From positions 186,001 to 250,000 of the forward strand of contig NZ_JACHVP010000002.1 of the NCBI RefSeq assembly GCF_014190775.1: a stretch of DNA of 64,000 nucleotides, written 5' to 3'. Shown piece by piece: positions 43,216 through 52,261 of this stretch. The position numbers and the translations under genes are program-made. The notes beneath the pieces are model-generated. The model did no database searches, was not told where the DNA came from, and was given only the letters and a program-made list of their open reading frames with translations. How positions within the stretch are numbered: position 1 is the first letter of the stretch; every line of letters begins with the position of its first letter. This stretch comes from Leifsonia aquatica (lineage in GTDB: Bacteria; Actinomycetota; Actinomycetes; Actinomycetales; Microbacteriaceae).

Positions 43216-45417
43216 CTACGCCCGGTCGGTGCGACGGCGCCGGACGATCAGGAGCGTCAGGCCCGCGACGAGGCACACCGCCGCCGCCGCGCCCAGCCCG
43301 ATCGGGAGCGTGGATCCCGTCACCGCGAGTCCGCCCGGCTCCGTCGCTGCGGGGGCCGTCGCGGGAGGCGTCGCGGGCGCGGGGTCGACGACCACCCTGA
43401 TCGTCGCCGTGTCCCGCTGTCCCACCGCGTCCTCGATCGTGTAGCCGAACGTCGCCGTCCCGGCGAAGCCGTCGTTCGGGGCGAAGGTGACCGTACCGTC
43501 GTCGTTCAGGGTCACCGTGCCGTCCTCCGGCGTCTCGGCCTCGGCGACGACGATCGCCTCGCCCGAATCGTTGTCGAGGACGGGGATGACGACGCTCGTG
43601 CCCGCGCCGGTGCGGGCATCGTCATCCGCGGCGACCGGCGCTGCCGGCGCTTCCACGGTCACGGTGACCGTCGCCGTGGCGCGCTGCCCCACCGCGTCCT
43701 CGACCGTGTACCCGAACGACGCTTCGCCCGCGAAGCCCGCATTCGGCACGAACGTCACGGTGCCGTCCGCGTTCAGCGTCACCACTCCGTCCGCACTCTC
43801 GTCCACCGCGGACACCGACAGATCGGCACCCGAGTCGTTGGCCAGCACGGGGATCGTCACGGCCGTCGCGTACGGCGTCGACGCCGTGTCGTCCGCCGAG
43901 ACCGGAGCCGCGGGCTCCGCGACCGTCACGACGACCGTCGCCTCCGAGTGGTTTCCCCGCTCGTCCGTGATCGTGTAGACGAAGGACGCCTCGCCCGCGA
44001 AGCCGGCATTCGGCACGAACGTCACGGTGCCGTCCGCGTTCGCCGTCGCGGTTCCGTCGGGGCTCGCGCCGACCGCCGAGACGACGATCCCGTCACCCCG
44101 GTCGTTGGCGAGCACCGGGATGGTCACCGCGGTCGCGTACGGGGTCGACGCCGTGTCGTCGGCCGCCGCCGCATCCACCAGGGGAGCCGTCACCGTCACC
44201 GTGGTCGACGACTCGAGGACCGGCGCGAGCAGGGCCGAACCGCTGAGCTCGAACGCGGCCGCGCCCTGCTCGCTGAGCACGACGTCGAACGTCACCGCGG
44301 CCGACGCCTGACCGGCGATCTCCTGCACGAGCGGGATCGTCAGCGTGTCACCCGTCTGCGAGGCGGGTCCCGACGCTCCGACGAGGGATCCGTCGACGTA
44401 CGCGGCGCCACGCGGCAGCCGGACGACGAGCGCGTCCATCGACACGTCCGCCGTGTTGGCCGCATTGCTGACCTCCGCCCGGAGGGAGACCGTCGAGCCT
44501 GCGGCGACCGACGACGGGTCGGGCGTGATCGTGGTGGGCAGGGCCCGCAGGTCGACCGGGGAGAAGTTCGTCAGCATCGACGCGGTCGCTGTCCCCTCGA
44601 CCGGCACGTGGAGGTTCCAGGAGAGCGCGATGGCGTTGTCCTGCGCCTCGTCCGCGCCTTCCAGCGTGTTCGGGAGCGGCGCCTTGGACGCGATGTTCGC
44701 CCACATCCTCGAATACTTGCCATAGAAGAAGTCCGATCCGGGCGTCCGGGGGATGAACTGCTCGATGCGGGACGAGGAGTCCGGCGATGCCTTGCAGGTC
44801 ACGGCGCCGGTGGCGGAAGAGTAGTCCCCATAGCCGGAATCCATCTCGCCGAGGTAGCAATCCCCTCCGTGGTAGAGGGTGATGTCGTGGGCCTGCCCGT
44901 CAAGGGAGCGGACACTGGTGCTGGTCGCATAGAAGTTGTCGCCGACCACGTAGCTGTCCACCTGGGTCAGCTCGAGCACGTCGACGCCTGCGGCGTTCCG
45001 CGCGCGGACGGTCGTCGTGATCGAGTGCGGGTCCGCTCGCGTCCCGGACCCGGCCCGGCTCTGGCTCACCGGGATGTACGTGGTTCCGGCCTGGACGGCC
45101 GCCTGCCCCGCCGGAACGGACGCCGGACCCGCCAGCGAACGAGAGCCTTCCTCGTCGAAGGCGACGAAGGTCGCGCACGCGGTCTCGCCGTAGAACTCCG
45201 CGTGCGTGTCTCCTGCGTAGTTGACGGCGCAGTTCAGATAGGGGGTGATCTTGACGTCGACGAGTGGCCCGCTGGAGGTGATCGTCTCATCGGCGACGGC
45301 CGCCGAGGGCGCTGCCAGTGCCAGGGCGACGGCGGCGGCGAGAGCGCCGACGACGCCGGCGAGCCTGGTGACGCGGCGCCGGGCACGACGAGGGCGGGAG
45401 ATCGGAGAGATGCGCAT
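43216..45417 (-). CDS. LAxTG-anchored surface protein with three Ig-like repeats
   Basis: A 733-residue exported protein. Signal peptide (residues 1-42, ending SAAVA-DE). Residues 45-300 form an unrecognised domain with several cysteines (YLNCAVNY, GETACATF, GDCYLGE). Next is a DUF11-like segment, then three repeats of about 86 residues (about 425-680) of the Big_9/cadherin-like type (TIPVLANDSG, GTVTFVPNAGFAGEASF). The C-terminus carries a sortase signal LAVTGS, a membrane helix and RRRRTDRA. LAxTG is the class E sortase signal. No sortase gene is in the window. It lies between the PTS regulator and the PTS operon, whose divergent promoter region it shares. Confidence 0.82.
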   Translation of the reverse strand: MRISPISRPRRARRRVTRLAGVVGALAAAVALALAAPSAAVADETITSSGPLVDVKITPYLNCAVNYAGDTHAEFYGETACATFVAFDEEGSRSLAGPASVPAGQAAVQAGTTYIPVSQSRAGSGTRADPHSITTTVRARNAAGVDVLELTQVDSYVVGDNFYATSTSVRSLDGQAHDITLYHGGDCYLGEMDSGYGDYSSATGAVTCKASPDSSSRIEQFIPRTPGSDFFYGKYSRMWANIASKAPLPNTLEGADEAQDNAIALSWNLHVPVEGTATASMLTNFSPVDLRALPTTITPDPSSVAAGSTVSLRAEVSNAANTADVSMDALVVRLPRGAAYVDGSLVGASGPASQTGDTLTIPLVQEIAGQASAAVTFDVVLSEQGAAAFELSGSALLAPVLESSTTVTVTAPLVDAAAADDTASTPYATAVTIPVLANDRGDGIVVSAVGASPDGTATANADGTVTFVPNAGFAGEASFVYTITDERGNHSEATVVVTVAEPAAPVSADDTASTPYATAVTIPVLANDSGADLSVSAVDESADGVVTLNADGTVTFVPNAGFAGEASFGYTVEDAVGQRATATVTVTVEAPAAPVAADDDARTGAGTSVVIPVLDNDSGEAIVVAEAETPEDGTVTLNDDGTVTFAPNDGFAGTATFGYTIEDAVGQRDTATIRVVVDPAPATPPATAPAATEPGGLAVTGSTLPIGLGAAAAVCLVAGLTLLIVRRRRTDRA

Positions 45418-45479
45418 GATGTTCCCAACCTGGCGGTCCGGATGCTCGGACTCCGCAGGCGGACGGGATTAACCGAAGC

Positions 45480-45540
45480 GGGAACCGCCGAGTTCCGTAG
45501 TCGGTATTGCATATATATAGCGTCCACGCTCTTCGGCTTC
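45480..45540. promoter_or_regulatory. Divergent promoter region of surface protein and PTS operon
   Basis: The only A/T-rich stretch in this area, with TATTGCATATATATAGC at about 45505-45521, lies between the surface protein start (45417) and the EIIB-like gene (45659). It can be read as -10 boxes in both directions (TATATA). A small inverted repeat GGAAC-N6-GTTCC is at 45481-45496. Regulator binding (for example the PRD regulator) is a guess. The remaining leader up to 45659 shows nothing further. Confidence 0.4.
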
Positions 45541-45658
45541 CGCTCCCCCGGAAGAAAGCCGGCTGGAGGGACGGACGCGACCGGACGAGCATGAAGGACG
45601 ATCCACCAGATCCATCCGCTCCACCCAGCAACTCCGCGTTACCGAAAGGCACAGGTCG

Positions 45659-45967
45659 ATGAAGATCGTGGTCGTCTGCGGCGCGGGTGCCTCGAGCACC
45701 TTCGTCGCCGTCAAGCTCCGCAACGCGGCTGCGTCGCGCGGCGTCCCGGTGACCGTCGAGGCGGGGAGCGTCTCCCAGCTCGACGCGCTGACCGGCGTCG
45801 ACGTGATCCTCGTCGGGGCGCACCTCGAAGCCTCGGTGCCCGCTCTGCGCGAACGCGCCGCCGCCTCCGGCACGTCGGTCGCCGTGCTCCCGCCCATCTC
45901 CCCGGCCGCCCTCGACGGCGCCCAGGCGCTGGATCTGGCTCTCGGCGCCCGGACGGCGGCACTATGA
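45659..45967 (+). CDS. Orphan PTS EIIB-like protein
   Basis: A 102-residue protein that looks like the lactose/cellobiose-type EIIB: MKIVVVCGAGASST at the start, with the phospho-cysteine at C8, then an alpha/beta pattern. No EIIA or EIIC of that type is present here; instead the general PTS genes follow. It could be a phosphate-receiving regulator rather than part of a transporter, or serve the PRD regulator. AGGT is about 6 nt upstream of the ATG. First gene of the mannitol PTS operon. Confidence 0.7.
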   Translation: MKIVVVCGAGASSTFVAVKLRNAAASRGVPVTVEAGSVSQLDALTGVDVILVGAHLEASVPALRERAAASGTSVAVLPPISPAALDGAQALDLALGARTAAL

Positions 45968-46024
45968 GAGCACGAGCCACTCTCCCGGGCACCCGGGGCA
46001 TCGAACGATCGAAGGAGAACACAC

Positions 46025-46291
46025 ATGGCTGAGCGGATCATCACCGTCGGATCGACCCACGGACTGCACGCCCGACCGGCGAAACTCTTCGTCGAGGCGG
46101 TCAAGAGCTCCGGCGCCGCGGTGAAGCTGTCGAAGGAGGGCGGCAAGACCGTCGACGCCGGCAGCATCCTCGGCGTGATCTCGCTGGGCATCGACCACGG
46201 CGACAAGATCGTCCTCACCACCGACGCGGCGGACGCGGACGCGGTGCTCGACGACCTCGCCGACATCCTGACCACCGACCACGACGCCTGA
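46025..46291 (+). CDS. ptsH: Phosphocarrier protein HPr
   Basis: An 88-residue cytosolic phosphocarrier that passes phosphate from EI to the EIIA proteins. The phospho-histidine is H15 in THGLHARPAK. The regulatory-serine region reads LSKEGGKTVDAGSILGVISL, where the usual Ser46 position is not clearly a serine in context, as in many actinobacteria that lack HPr kinase. GAAGGAG precedes the ATG. It is followed 2 bp later by ptsI. Confidence 0.95.
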   Translation: MAERIITVGSTHGLHARPAKLFVEAVKSSGAAVKLSKEGGKTVDAGSILGVISLGIDHGDKIVLTTDAADADAVLDDLADILTTDHDA

Positions 46292-46293
46292 TC

Positions 46294-47970
46294 ATGGCCG
46301 AGACGACCACTCAGCTCACCGGCGCCGGCATCGGCCAGGGCGTCGCCCTCGGCCGGGTGCTCCGCATGTCCGACCCGCTTCCCGAGCCCGCCGAGACGCC
46401 CAGCACCCGCACCCCCGACGAGGAGAAGGCGCGCGTCGCCGAGGCGGTCGCGGCCGTCGCGGACGACCTGCGGTCCCGCGCGGCGAAGGTCACCGGCGTC
46501 GCTGCGGACGTGCTGGAGGCGCAGTCGATGATGGCGGAGGACTCCACCCTCGCCGACGACGTCGCCACCCGGATCGACGGCGGCACGACCGCCGAGCGCG
46601 CCGTGTTCGAGGGCTTCGCGGTCTTCCGCGACATGCTCATCGACCTGGGCGGATACATGGGCGAGCGCGCCACCGACCTCGACGACGTCGCCCAGCGCGT
46701 CATCGCCGCTCTCGCCGGTCGTCCCGCTCCCGGGGTCCCGGAGTCCGACGAGCCGTACGTGCTCGTCGCGCACGACCTCGCGCCGGCCGACACCGCCCTG
46801 CTCGACCTGACCAAGGTCCTCGGCCTCGTCACGCGCGAGGGAGGCCCGACCTCCCACACCGCGATCCTCGCCCGGGAGAAGGCCATCGTCGCCATCGTCG
46901 GCGTGGCCGGCGCGGATTCGCTCGCCGACGGCACCGAGGTCATCGTGGATGCGGCCTCCGGCACGGTCACGGTCGCCCCGGCCGACGACCAGCGCGCCGA
47001 CGCCCAGCACCGCATCGAGGAGCGCGCGGCCGCCCTGGCCGGCGGCCTCGAGCCCGGCGCCCTCGCCGACGGCACGCCCATCCCGCTGCTCGCCAACCTG
47101 GGCTCGGCCGACGGCACGCAGAAGGCCCTCGACGCCGGAGCCGAAGGCGTCGGGCTGTTCCGCACCGAGTTCCTCTTCCTCGACCAGCGCATGGCCCCGA
47201 CGGTGGAGCAGCAGCGCGAGCACTACATCGCGCTCCTCTCCGCCTTCCCCGGCAAGAAGGTCGTCGTGCGCGTGCTGGACGCGGGCGCCGACAAGCCGCT
47301 CGCCTTCCTGAACGACGCCCACGAGGACAACCCGGCGCTCGGCCTGCGCGGCCTGCGCGCGCTGCGGGCCAACGAGGACCTCCTCCGCGAGCAGCTCACC
47401 GCCCTCGCCGAGGCGGACGCCGCCACCGAGGCCGACCTGTGGGTCATGGCGCCGATGGTGTCGACCGTCGAGGAGACGCGCTACTTCGTCGAGCTGGCGA
47501 CCGGGTACGGGCTGAAGACCGTCGGCGTCATGGTGGAGGTCCCCTCCGCCGCCCTGCTCGCCGACCGCGTGCTGCAGACGGCCGCGTTCGCCTCCATCGG
47601 CACGAACGACCTCACCCAGTACACGCTCGCCGCCGACCGCCTCCTCGGCTCGGTCGCCGGCTTCCAGGACCCGTGGCACCCCGCCGTCCTCCGCCTCATC
47701 GGCGAGGTCGGCGCTGCGGGCGCCGCCCACGGCAAGCCGGTCGGCATCTGCGGCGAGGCCGCGGCCGACCCCCTGCTCGCGGTCGTGCTGGTCGGCCTCG
47801 GCGCCACCACGCTCTCGATGTCGCCGGCGGCGCTCGCCGACGTGCGGCTCTCCCTCACCCGTTACACCCTCGACCAGGCACGAGCCCTGGCCGAGGTCGC
47901 CCTGGCCGCCGACGGCGCGGCCGAAGCCCGGGACGCGGTCCGTGCGGCCGCGACCCCACCCCCTCAGTGA
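46294..47970 (+). CDS. ptsI: PTS enzyme I
   Basis: A 558-residue PEP-protein phosphotransferase that starts the phosphate relay from PEP to HPr. The phospho-histidine is H188 in REGGPTSHTAILARE. The PEP-binding TIM barrel includes GVGLFRTEFLFLDQ, LRALRANEDLLREQ and FASIGTNDLTQYTLAADR, with the active-site cysteine in GICGEAAADP. Adjacent to ptsH with almost no gap. Confidence 0.96.
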   Translation: MAETTTQLTGAGIGQGVALGRVLRMSDPLPEPAETPSTRTPDEEKARVAEAVAAVADDLRSRAAKVTGVAADVLEAQSMMAEDSTLADDVATRIDGGTTAERAVFEGFAVFRDMLIDLGGYMGERATDLDDVAQRVIAALAGRPAPGVPESDEPYVLVAHDLAPADTALLDLTKVLGLVTREGGPTSHTAILAREKAIVAIVGVAGADSLADGTEVIVDAASGTVTVAPADDQRADAQHRIEERAAALAGGLEPGALADGTPIPLLANLGSADGTQKALDAGAEGVGLFRTEFLFLDQRMAPTVEQQREHYIALLSAFPGKKVVVRVLDAGADKPLAFLNDAHEDNPALGLRGLRALRANEDLLREQLTALAEADAATEADLWVMAPMVSTVEETRYFVELATGYGLKTVGVMVEVPSAALLADRVLQTAAFASIGTNDLTQYTLAADRLLGSVAGFQDPWHPAVLRLIGEVGAAGAAHGKPVGICGEAAADPLLAVVLVGLGATTLSMSPAALADVRLSLTRYTLDQARALAEVALAADGAAEARDAVRAAATPPPQ

Positions 47971-48010
47971 TCCACCTCACCGTGATCCCCGACAGAAACG
48001 AGGCCCCATC

Positions 48011-49627
48011 ATGACATCGGCGACAGCGACGACGCCGAAGAAGCCCGGAGGCGCGCGCGTCCACGTGCAGCGCTTCGGGACCTTCCTCTCGAACATGGTC
48101 ATGCCGAACATCCCCGCGTTCATCGCGTGGGGATTCATCACGGCGCTGTTCATCGCGACCGGCTGGTTGCAGAACACCGGCTGGGACATCAACGGCATCC
48201 TCGGCGGCTTCGGGGACCAGGCGAAGATCGGCTGGCAGGGCGCGGCGACGGTGCTCGCGCAGGACGGCGACGGCCGCACCTTCCAGCAGTACGTCGGCCT
48301 CGTGGGCCCGATGATCACCTACCTGCTGCCCCTGCTCATCGCGAACACCGGCGGCCGGATGGTCTACGGCGTCCGCGGCGGCGTGGTCGGCTCGATCGCC
48401 ACCATGGGCGTCATCGTCGGCTCGACCATCCCGATGTTCATCGGCGCCATGATCCTCGGCCCCCTCGCCGCGTGGATCATGAAGAAGGTCGACGGGATCT
48501 GGGACGGCAAGATCAAGGCCGGCTTCGAGATGCTGGTCAACAACTTCTCGGCGGGCATCGTCGGCATGCTGCTCTCGATCGGCGCCTTCTTCGGCATCGC
48601 CCCGATCGTCGAGTGGCTGAGCTCCGTGCTCGGCGGCGCGGTCAACTGGCTGGTGTCTGCGCACCTCCTGCCGCTCGCCAGCATCCTGATCGAGCCGGGC
48701 AAGGTGCTGTTCCTCAACAACGCCATCAACCACGGCGTGCTCACCCCGCTCGGCATCGAGCAGGCGCAGCAGACCGGCAAGTCGATCCTGTTCCTGCTGG
48801 AGGCGAACCCCGGCCCCGGCTTCGGCATCCTGATCGCGTACTCGATCTTCGGTCTCGGCATCGCCCGTGCCAGCGCCCCGGGCGCCGCGCTGATCCAGTT
48901 CGTCGGCGGCATCCACGAGATCTACTTCCCGTACGTGCTCATGAAGCCGATGATCATCATCGCGGCCATCCTCGGCGGCATGACCGGCATCGCGATCAAC
49001 GTCACCTTCAGCTCGGGCCTGCGCGCCCCGGCCTCCCCGGGATCGATCATCGCGGTCCTGCTGCAGACCCCGGCGGACAGCTTCGTCGGCGTCATCCTGT
49101 CGGTGGTCGGCGCCGCGGCCGTGTCGTTCATCGTCGCGTCGATCATCCTGCGGGCCAGCCGCAAGCGCGACCTCGCCGCCGGCAACGCGGGCGACCTCTC
49201 GGCCGCCGTCGCACAGACCGAGGCCAACAAGGGCAAGTCGTCCAGCGTCCTCGAGGGCCTGGTCGACGAGGCCGAGCACGACGCCGGCGACGCCCAGGGC
49301 GACGGCACCGATCGACTGGTGCGCAACATCGTGTTCGCGTGCGACGCTGGGATGGGCTCGAGCGCGATGGGCGCGTCCGTGCTGCGCAACAAGATCAAGA
49401 AGGCGGGCGTCGAGGGCGTCACGGTGACCAACCAGGCCATCGCGAACCTCGACGGCACGGCCGATCTCGTCATCACGCAGCGCGAGCTGACCGACCGCGC
49501 GAAGGGCCAGTCCCCGGACTCGGTCCACGTGTCCGTCGACAACTTCATGAACAGCCCGCGGTACGACGAGGTCGTGGACCTCGTCGCCAAGCAGGCCCAA
49601 GCAGCACCGGAGGACGCCAACAAATGA
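48011..49627 (+). CDS. mtlA: Mannitol-specific PTS EIICB
   Basis: A 538-residue membrane permease and phosphotransferase for mannitol. The EIIC part (about residues 1-360) starts VQRFGTFLSNMVMPNIPAFIAWG, with NHGVLTPLGIEQAQQTGKS and the GGIHEIYFPYVLM substrate-site motif. The EIIB part begins near 435 with NIVFACDAGMGSSAMGAS (C444 is the phospho-cysteine). The EIIA domain found fused in E. coli MtlA is absent and is encoded by the next gene. ATG 48011 is preferred to the frame start at 47942, which lies in ptsI. Confidence 0.94.
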   Translation: MTSATATTPKKPGGARVHVQRFGTFLSNMVMPNIPAFIAWGFITALFIATGWLQNTGWDINGILGGFGDQAKIGWQGAATVLAQDGDGRTFQQYVGLVGPMITYLLPLLIANTGGRMVYGVRGGVVGSIATMGVIVGSTIPMFIGAMILGPLAAWIMKKVDGIWDGKIKAGFEMLVNNFSAGIVGMLLSIGAFFGIAPIVEWLSSVLGGAVNWLVSAHLLPLASILIEPGKVLFLNNAINHGVLTPLGIEQAQQTGKSILFLLEANPGPGFGILIAYSIFGLGIARASAPGAALIQFVGGIHEIYFPYVLMKPMIIIAAILGGMTGIAINVTFSSGLRAPASPGSIIAVLLQTPADSFVGVILSVVGAAAVSFIVASIILRASRKRDLAAGNAGDLSAAVAQTEANKGKSSSVLEGLVDEAEHDAGDAQGDGTDRLVRNIVFACDAGMGSSAMGASVLRNKIKKAGVEGVTVTNQAIANLDGTADLVITQRELTDRAKGQSPDSVHVSVDNFMNSPRYDEVVDLVAKQAQAAPEDANK

Positions 49628-50061
49628 CCGACACGATTCTCGACCGGGCGAACGTCGTGGCCGCGGGTTCCGCGACCACGCGGGAGGACGCGATCCGCGA
49701 GGCGGGTGCGCTGCTGGTGAACGCCGGCGCCGTCCTCCCCGGCTACGTCGACTCGATGCAGGACCGCGAGAACACGGTCTCCACCTTCATGGGGAACGGG
49801 CTCGCCATCCCGCACGGCACCAACGAGTCCAAGGACGAGATCACCCGCTCGGCGCTCTCTTTCATCCGCTACTCCTCGCCGCTCGACTGGGGCGGCGAGG
49901 AGGTGCGGTTCGTCGTGGGCATCGCCGGGCAGAACAACGAGCACCTCGAGATCCTGTCCAAGATCGCCATCCTCTTCTCGGAGGAGGACGACGTGCAGAA
50001 GCTCATCGACGCCCCGGACGCGGACGCCCTGTTCGCGCTCCTCGGCGACGTGAACGAGTGA
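49624..50061 (+). CDS. mtlF: Mannitol-specific PTS EIIA
   Basis: A 145-residue protein that passes phosphate from HPr to the EIIB domain. The phospho-histidine is H64 in [13 protein letters not shown]. Length and [18 protein letters not shown] match the mannitol EIIA family. It starts on an ATGA overlap with the EIICB stop. Confidence 0.94.
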   Translation: MTDTILDRANVVAAGSATTREDAIREAGALLVNAGAVLPGYVDSMQDRENTVSTFMGNGLAIPHGTNESKDEITRSALSFIRYSSPLDWGGEEVRFVVGIAGQNNEHLEILSKIAILFSEEDDVQKLIDAPDADALFALLGDVNE

Positions 50062-50074
50062 GGTGACCGAACGC

Positions 50075-51226
50075 ATGAAGGCCGTCCATTTCGGTGCGGG
50101 CAACATCGGCCGCGGCTTCGTGGGGCTCCTGCTCCACGAAGCCGGGTACGAGGTCGTGTTCGCCGACGTCAACGCCGAGCTGATCGACGCGCTGGCCGCG
50201 GCCGACTCGTACGACGTGCACCTCGTCGGCGAGGAGTCGGAGACCAAGACGGTCACCGGGTTCCGCGCCATCAACAGCGCGACCGACGAGGAGGCGCTGG
50301 TCGCCGAGATCGCGACGGCCGACATCGTCACGACCGCCGTCGGCCCCCGCATCCTGCGCTTCGTCGCGCCGGTGATCGCGAAGGGCCTCGCCGCCCGCGC
50401 GGACGACGCACCCCGCCTCGCCGTGATGGCGTGCGAGAACGCGATCGGCGCGACCGATCTGCTGGCCGCCGAGCTGATGGACGGCCTGCCGGACGACGAG
50501 ACCCGGGAGGCGCTGGGCGCCAAGGCGGTCTTCGCCGACACCGCGGTCGACCGGATCGTGCCCGCGCAGGCCCCCGGGTCGGGCGTAGACGTGACCGTCG
50601 AGACGTTCTACGAGTGGGTCGTCGACCGCAGCCCGTTCGCCGGGCACGAGCCCGTCATCCCGGGCGCGCACTTCGTCGACTCGCTGGCGCCGTACATCGA
50701 GCGCAAGCTCTTCACGGTGAACACCGGCCACGCGACCGTGGCGTACACCGGCTTCCTGCAGGGCGCGAAGACCATCAGTGAGGCCATCGCGATCCCGCTC
50801 GTGCGCGAGGCCGCCGAGGACGCGCTGCGCGAGACGTCGGCGGCGCTCGTCGCCAAGCACGGACTGGACGAGGACGAGATGGCCGCGTACCGCGCGAAGA
50901 TCCTCGACCGCTTCACGAACCCGCACCTGGTGGACGAGGTGACGCGCGTCGGCCGCGAGCCGCTGCGCAAGCTCGGCCGCAACGACCGGTTCATCGGGCC
51001 GGCCATCGACCACGTCGCCTACGTCGGCTCCGTGCCGCAGGCGCTGCTGGCAGCGGTCGGCGCGGCGCTCCGCTTCGACGTGCCGGAGGACACCCAGAGC
51101 GTGGAGCTGCGACACCTGCTCGAGGAGGCCGCCCCGGAGGACATCGTCACCGAGATCACCGGGGTCGTGCCGGGCGAGGCCCTCTACGAGCCGCTCGTCG
51201 CGGTCGTACGCGAGGTGCAGGGCTGA
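50075..51226 (+). CDS. mtlD: Mannitol-1-phosphate 5-dehydrogenase
   Basis: A 383-residue NAD-dependent enzyme converting mannitol-1-phosphate to fructose-6-phosphate, the step after PTS uptake. N-terminal Rossmann motif [16 protein letters not shown]; the catalytic-domain segment [17 protein letters not shown] contains the key Lys/Asn/His. ATG 50075 gives the usual family start; GTG 50063 is also in frame. It ends the operon at a short tandem repeat. Confidence 0.95.
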   Translation: MKAVHFGAGNIGRGFVGLLLHEAGYEVVFADVNAELIDALAAADSYDVHLVGEESETKTVTGFRAINSATDEEALVAEIATADIVTTAVGPRILRFVAPVIAKGLAARADDAPRLAVMACENAIGATDLLAAELMDGLPDDETREALGAKAVFADTAVDRIVPAQAPGSGVDVTVETFYEWVVDRSPFAGHEPVIPGAHFVDSLAPYIERKLFTVNTGHATVAYTGFLQGAKTISEAIAIPLVREAAEDALRETSAALVAKHGLDEDEMAAYRAKILDRFTNPHLVDEVTRVGREPLRKLGRNDRFIGPAIDHVAYVGSVPQALLAAVGAALRFDVPEDTQSVELRHLLEEAAPEDIVTEITGVVPGEALYEPLVAVVREVQG

Positions 51227-51258
51227 GCTCAGTCCCTGAGCTCGGTCCCTGCGCTCAG
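51225..51258. repeat. 13-bp tandem repeat at convergent gene ends
   Basis: GAGCTCAGTCCCT and GAGCTCGGTCCCT are followed by a partial third copy GCGCTCAG. It spans the mtlD stop and the stop of the convergent hydrolase gene, and probably arose by slippage. Confidence 0.6.
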
Positions 51259-51818
51259 CGCGGCTGCAGCGTCGTGGTCGGGTCGAAGCACCACGCGAGC
51301 ATCGACGGCCACTCGCCGTAGCCCGCGCTGAGCTCCAGATGGCCGCCGCCGGGGATGATCTGGACCGGGATGCCCAGCGGCGCACCGTAGGCGGCCTGGG
51401 CGCCCTCGGGGCAGTACGGGTCGTCGTCCGAGGCGACGATGGTCGTCGCGTACGCCGGCCGGGCCGGGTCGGGCGACGCGAAGGCGGCGATCTCGGGGAT
51501 GCCGGCCACGACCTCCCGCGACGGCGGAGCGACGAGCATGACGCGGTCCACCACCGTGTCGAGCGGGCGGCCGCCGAGCCAGAGCAGGCAGGCGAGGCTG
51601 TGGCAGATCACGGTGACCTCGGCGTCGTCGGCCGCGGCCGCGCGCAATGAGACCGCCACCGCATCCCGCCACGCCGGGACGGACGGCGCCGACGCGCTCG
51701 GAAGCTGCGGGTACTCCACCCGCTCGCCGCGCGAACGCAGCGCGGTAGCCAGCTCGTGCTGCCAGTGCCCGGGCGGTCGGTGGTTGTCCCAGCCGTGCAG
51801 GATCAGGAAGCTGCGCAT
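51255..51818 (-). CDS. RBBP9/YdeN family serine hydrolase
   Basis: A 187-residue small alpha/beta hydrolase. The N-terminus FLILHGWDNHRPPGHWQ, nucleophile in VICHSLACLLW (Ser after His, the family variant of GxSxG), acid in VASDDDPYC and histidine in PGGGHLELSAGYGEWP make the triad. The substrate is unknown for this family in bacteria. TACGCT is 7 nt before the ATG (leaderless type). Confidence 0.88.
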   Translation of the reverse strand: MRSFLILHGWDNHRPPGHWQHELATALRSRGERVEYPQLPSASAPSVPAWRDAVAVSLRAAAADDAEVTVICHSLACLLWLGGRPLDTVVDRVMLVAPPSREVVAGIPEIAAFASPDPARPAYATTIVASDDDPYCPEGAQAAYGAPLGIPVQIIPGGGHLELSAGYGEWPSMLAWCFDPTTTLQPR

Positions 51819-51825
51819 GCCGTCG

Positions 51826-51831
51826 AGCGTA
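51826..51831 (-). promoter_or_regulatory. -10 box of leaderless hydrolase promoter
   Basis: TACGCT on the minus strand, 7 nt before the ATG at 51818. Confidence 0.5.
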
Positions 51832-51840
51832 GCGCGCGGT

Positions 51841-52149
51841 TCAGGTTCCGCCCGAGGCGTACCGATAGCCCTCCTCTACGGTGAATCCGTCGCCGAGCTC
51901 TACTCTGAGGTCGTGTGCGAGGCGGCCCCCTTCGGCCAGCCATGCTCTTCCGAGGTCCGGATCATCCCACCCACCGCCGGGATGGAAGTGGTCGAACCAT
52001 TCGTCATACCACCGCCGCATTCTCACGGTGAGGCCAGGTGACAGGCCGTAGTCCTCGGGGGACATGTCCGGCCCCGGCTCGGCCTCCCACAGCGGCCACC
52101 GATGACCCCAATCGGGGAAGAGGCGGACATCCCGCGGCTTTTGTTCCAT
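51841..52149 (-). CDS. Hypothetical protein in a lower-GC patch
   Basis: A 102-residue soluble acidic protein, rich in Trp and Asp (RLFPDWGHRWPLWEAEPG, RRWYDEWFDHFHPGGGWDD). Not recognised. It reads as a genuine protein, and its codons use more A/T than the neighbours, so it may be acquired. AGGC lies about 6 nt upstream of the ATG. The 112 bp on to 52262 hold no gene and include an AT-rich stretch (AAATATTACATGCTTTAA). Confidence 0.55.
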   Translation of the reverse strand: MEQKPRDVRLFPDWGHRWPLWEAEPGPDMSPEDYGLSPGLTVRMRRWYDEWFDHFHPGGGWDDPDLGRAWLAEGGRLAHDLRVELGDGFTVEEGYRYASGGT

Positions 52150-52261
52150 CGGCTGCCTAACTGCAGAAGGATCCGCCGTCTTTCAACGGGAGGGCGGTGA
52201 TCACGCGGTCATTGCTGTCGGAGGCGACATGCGACCAACATCTCAGGATGTCGCGACGGTG

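Noticed and set aside
41923-45594. 1223-residue plus-strand frame
   Set aside because: It runs antisense to the PRD regulator and the surface protein, both with clear domains. Its composition (Arg/Val/His/Gly-rich, no hydrophobic core) is typical of a shadow frame.
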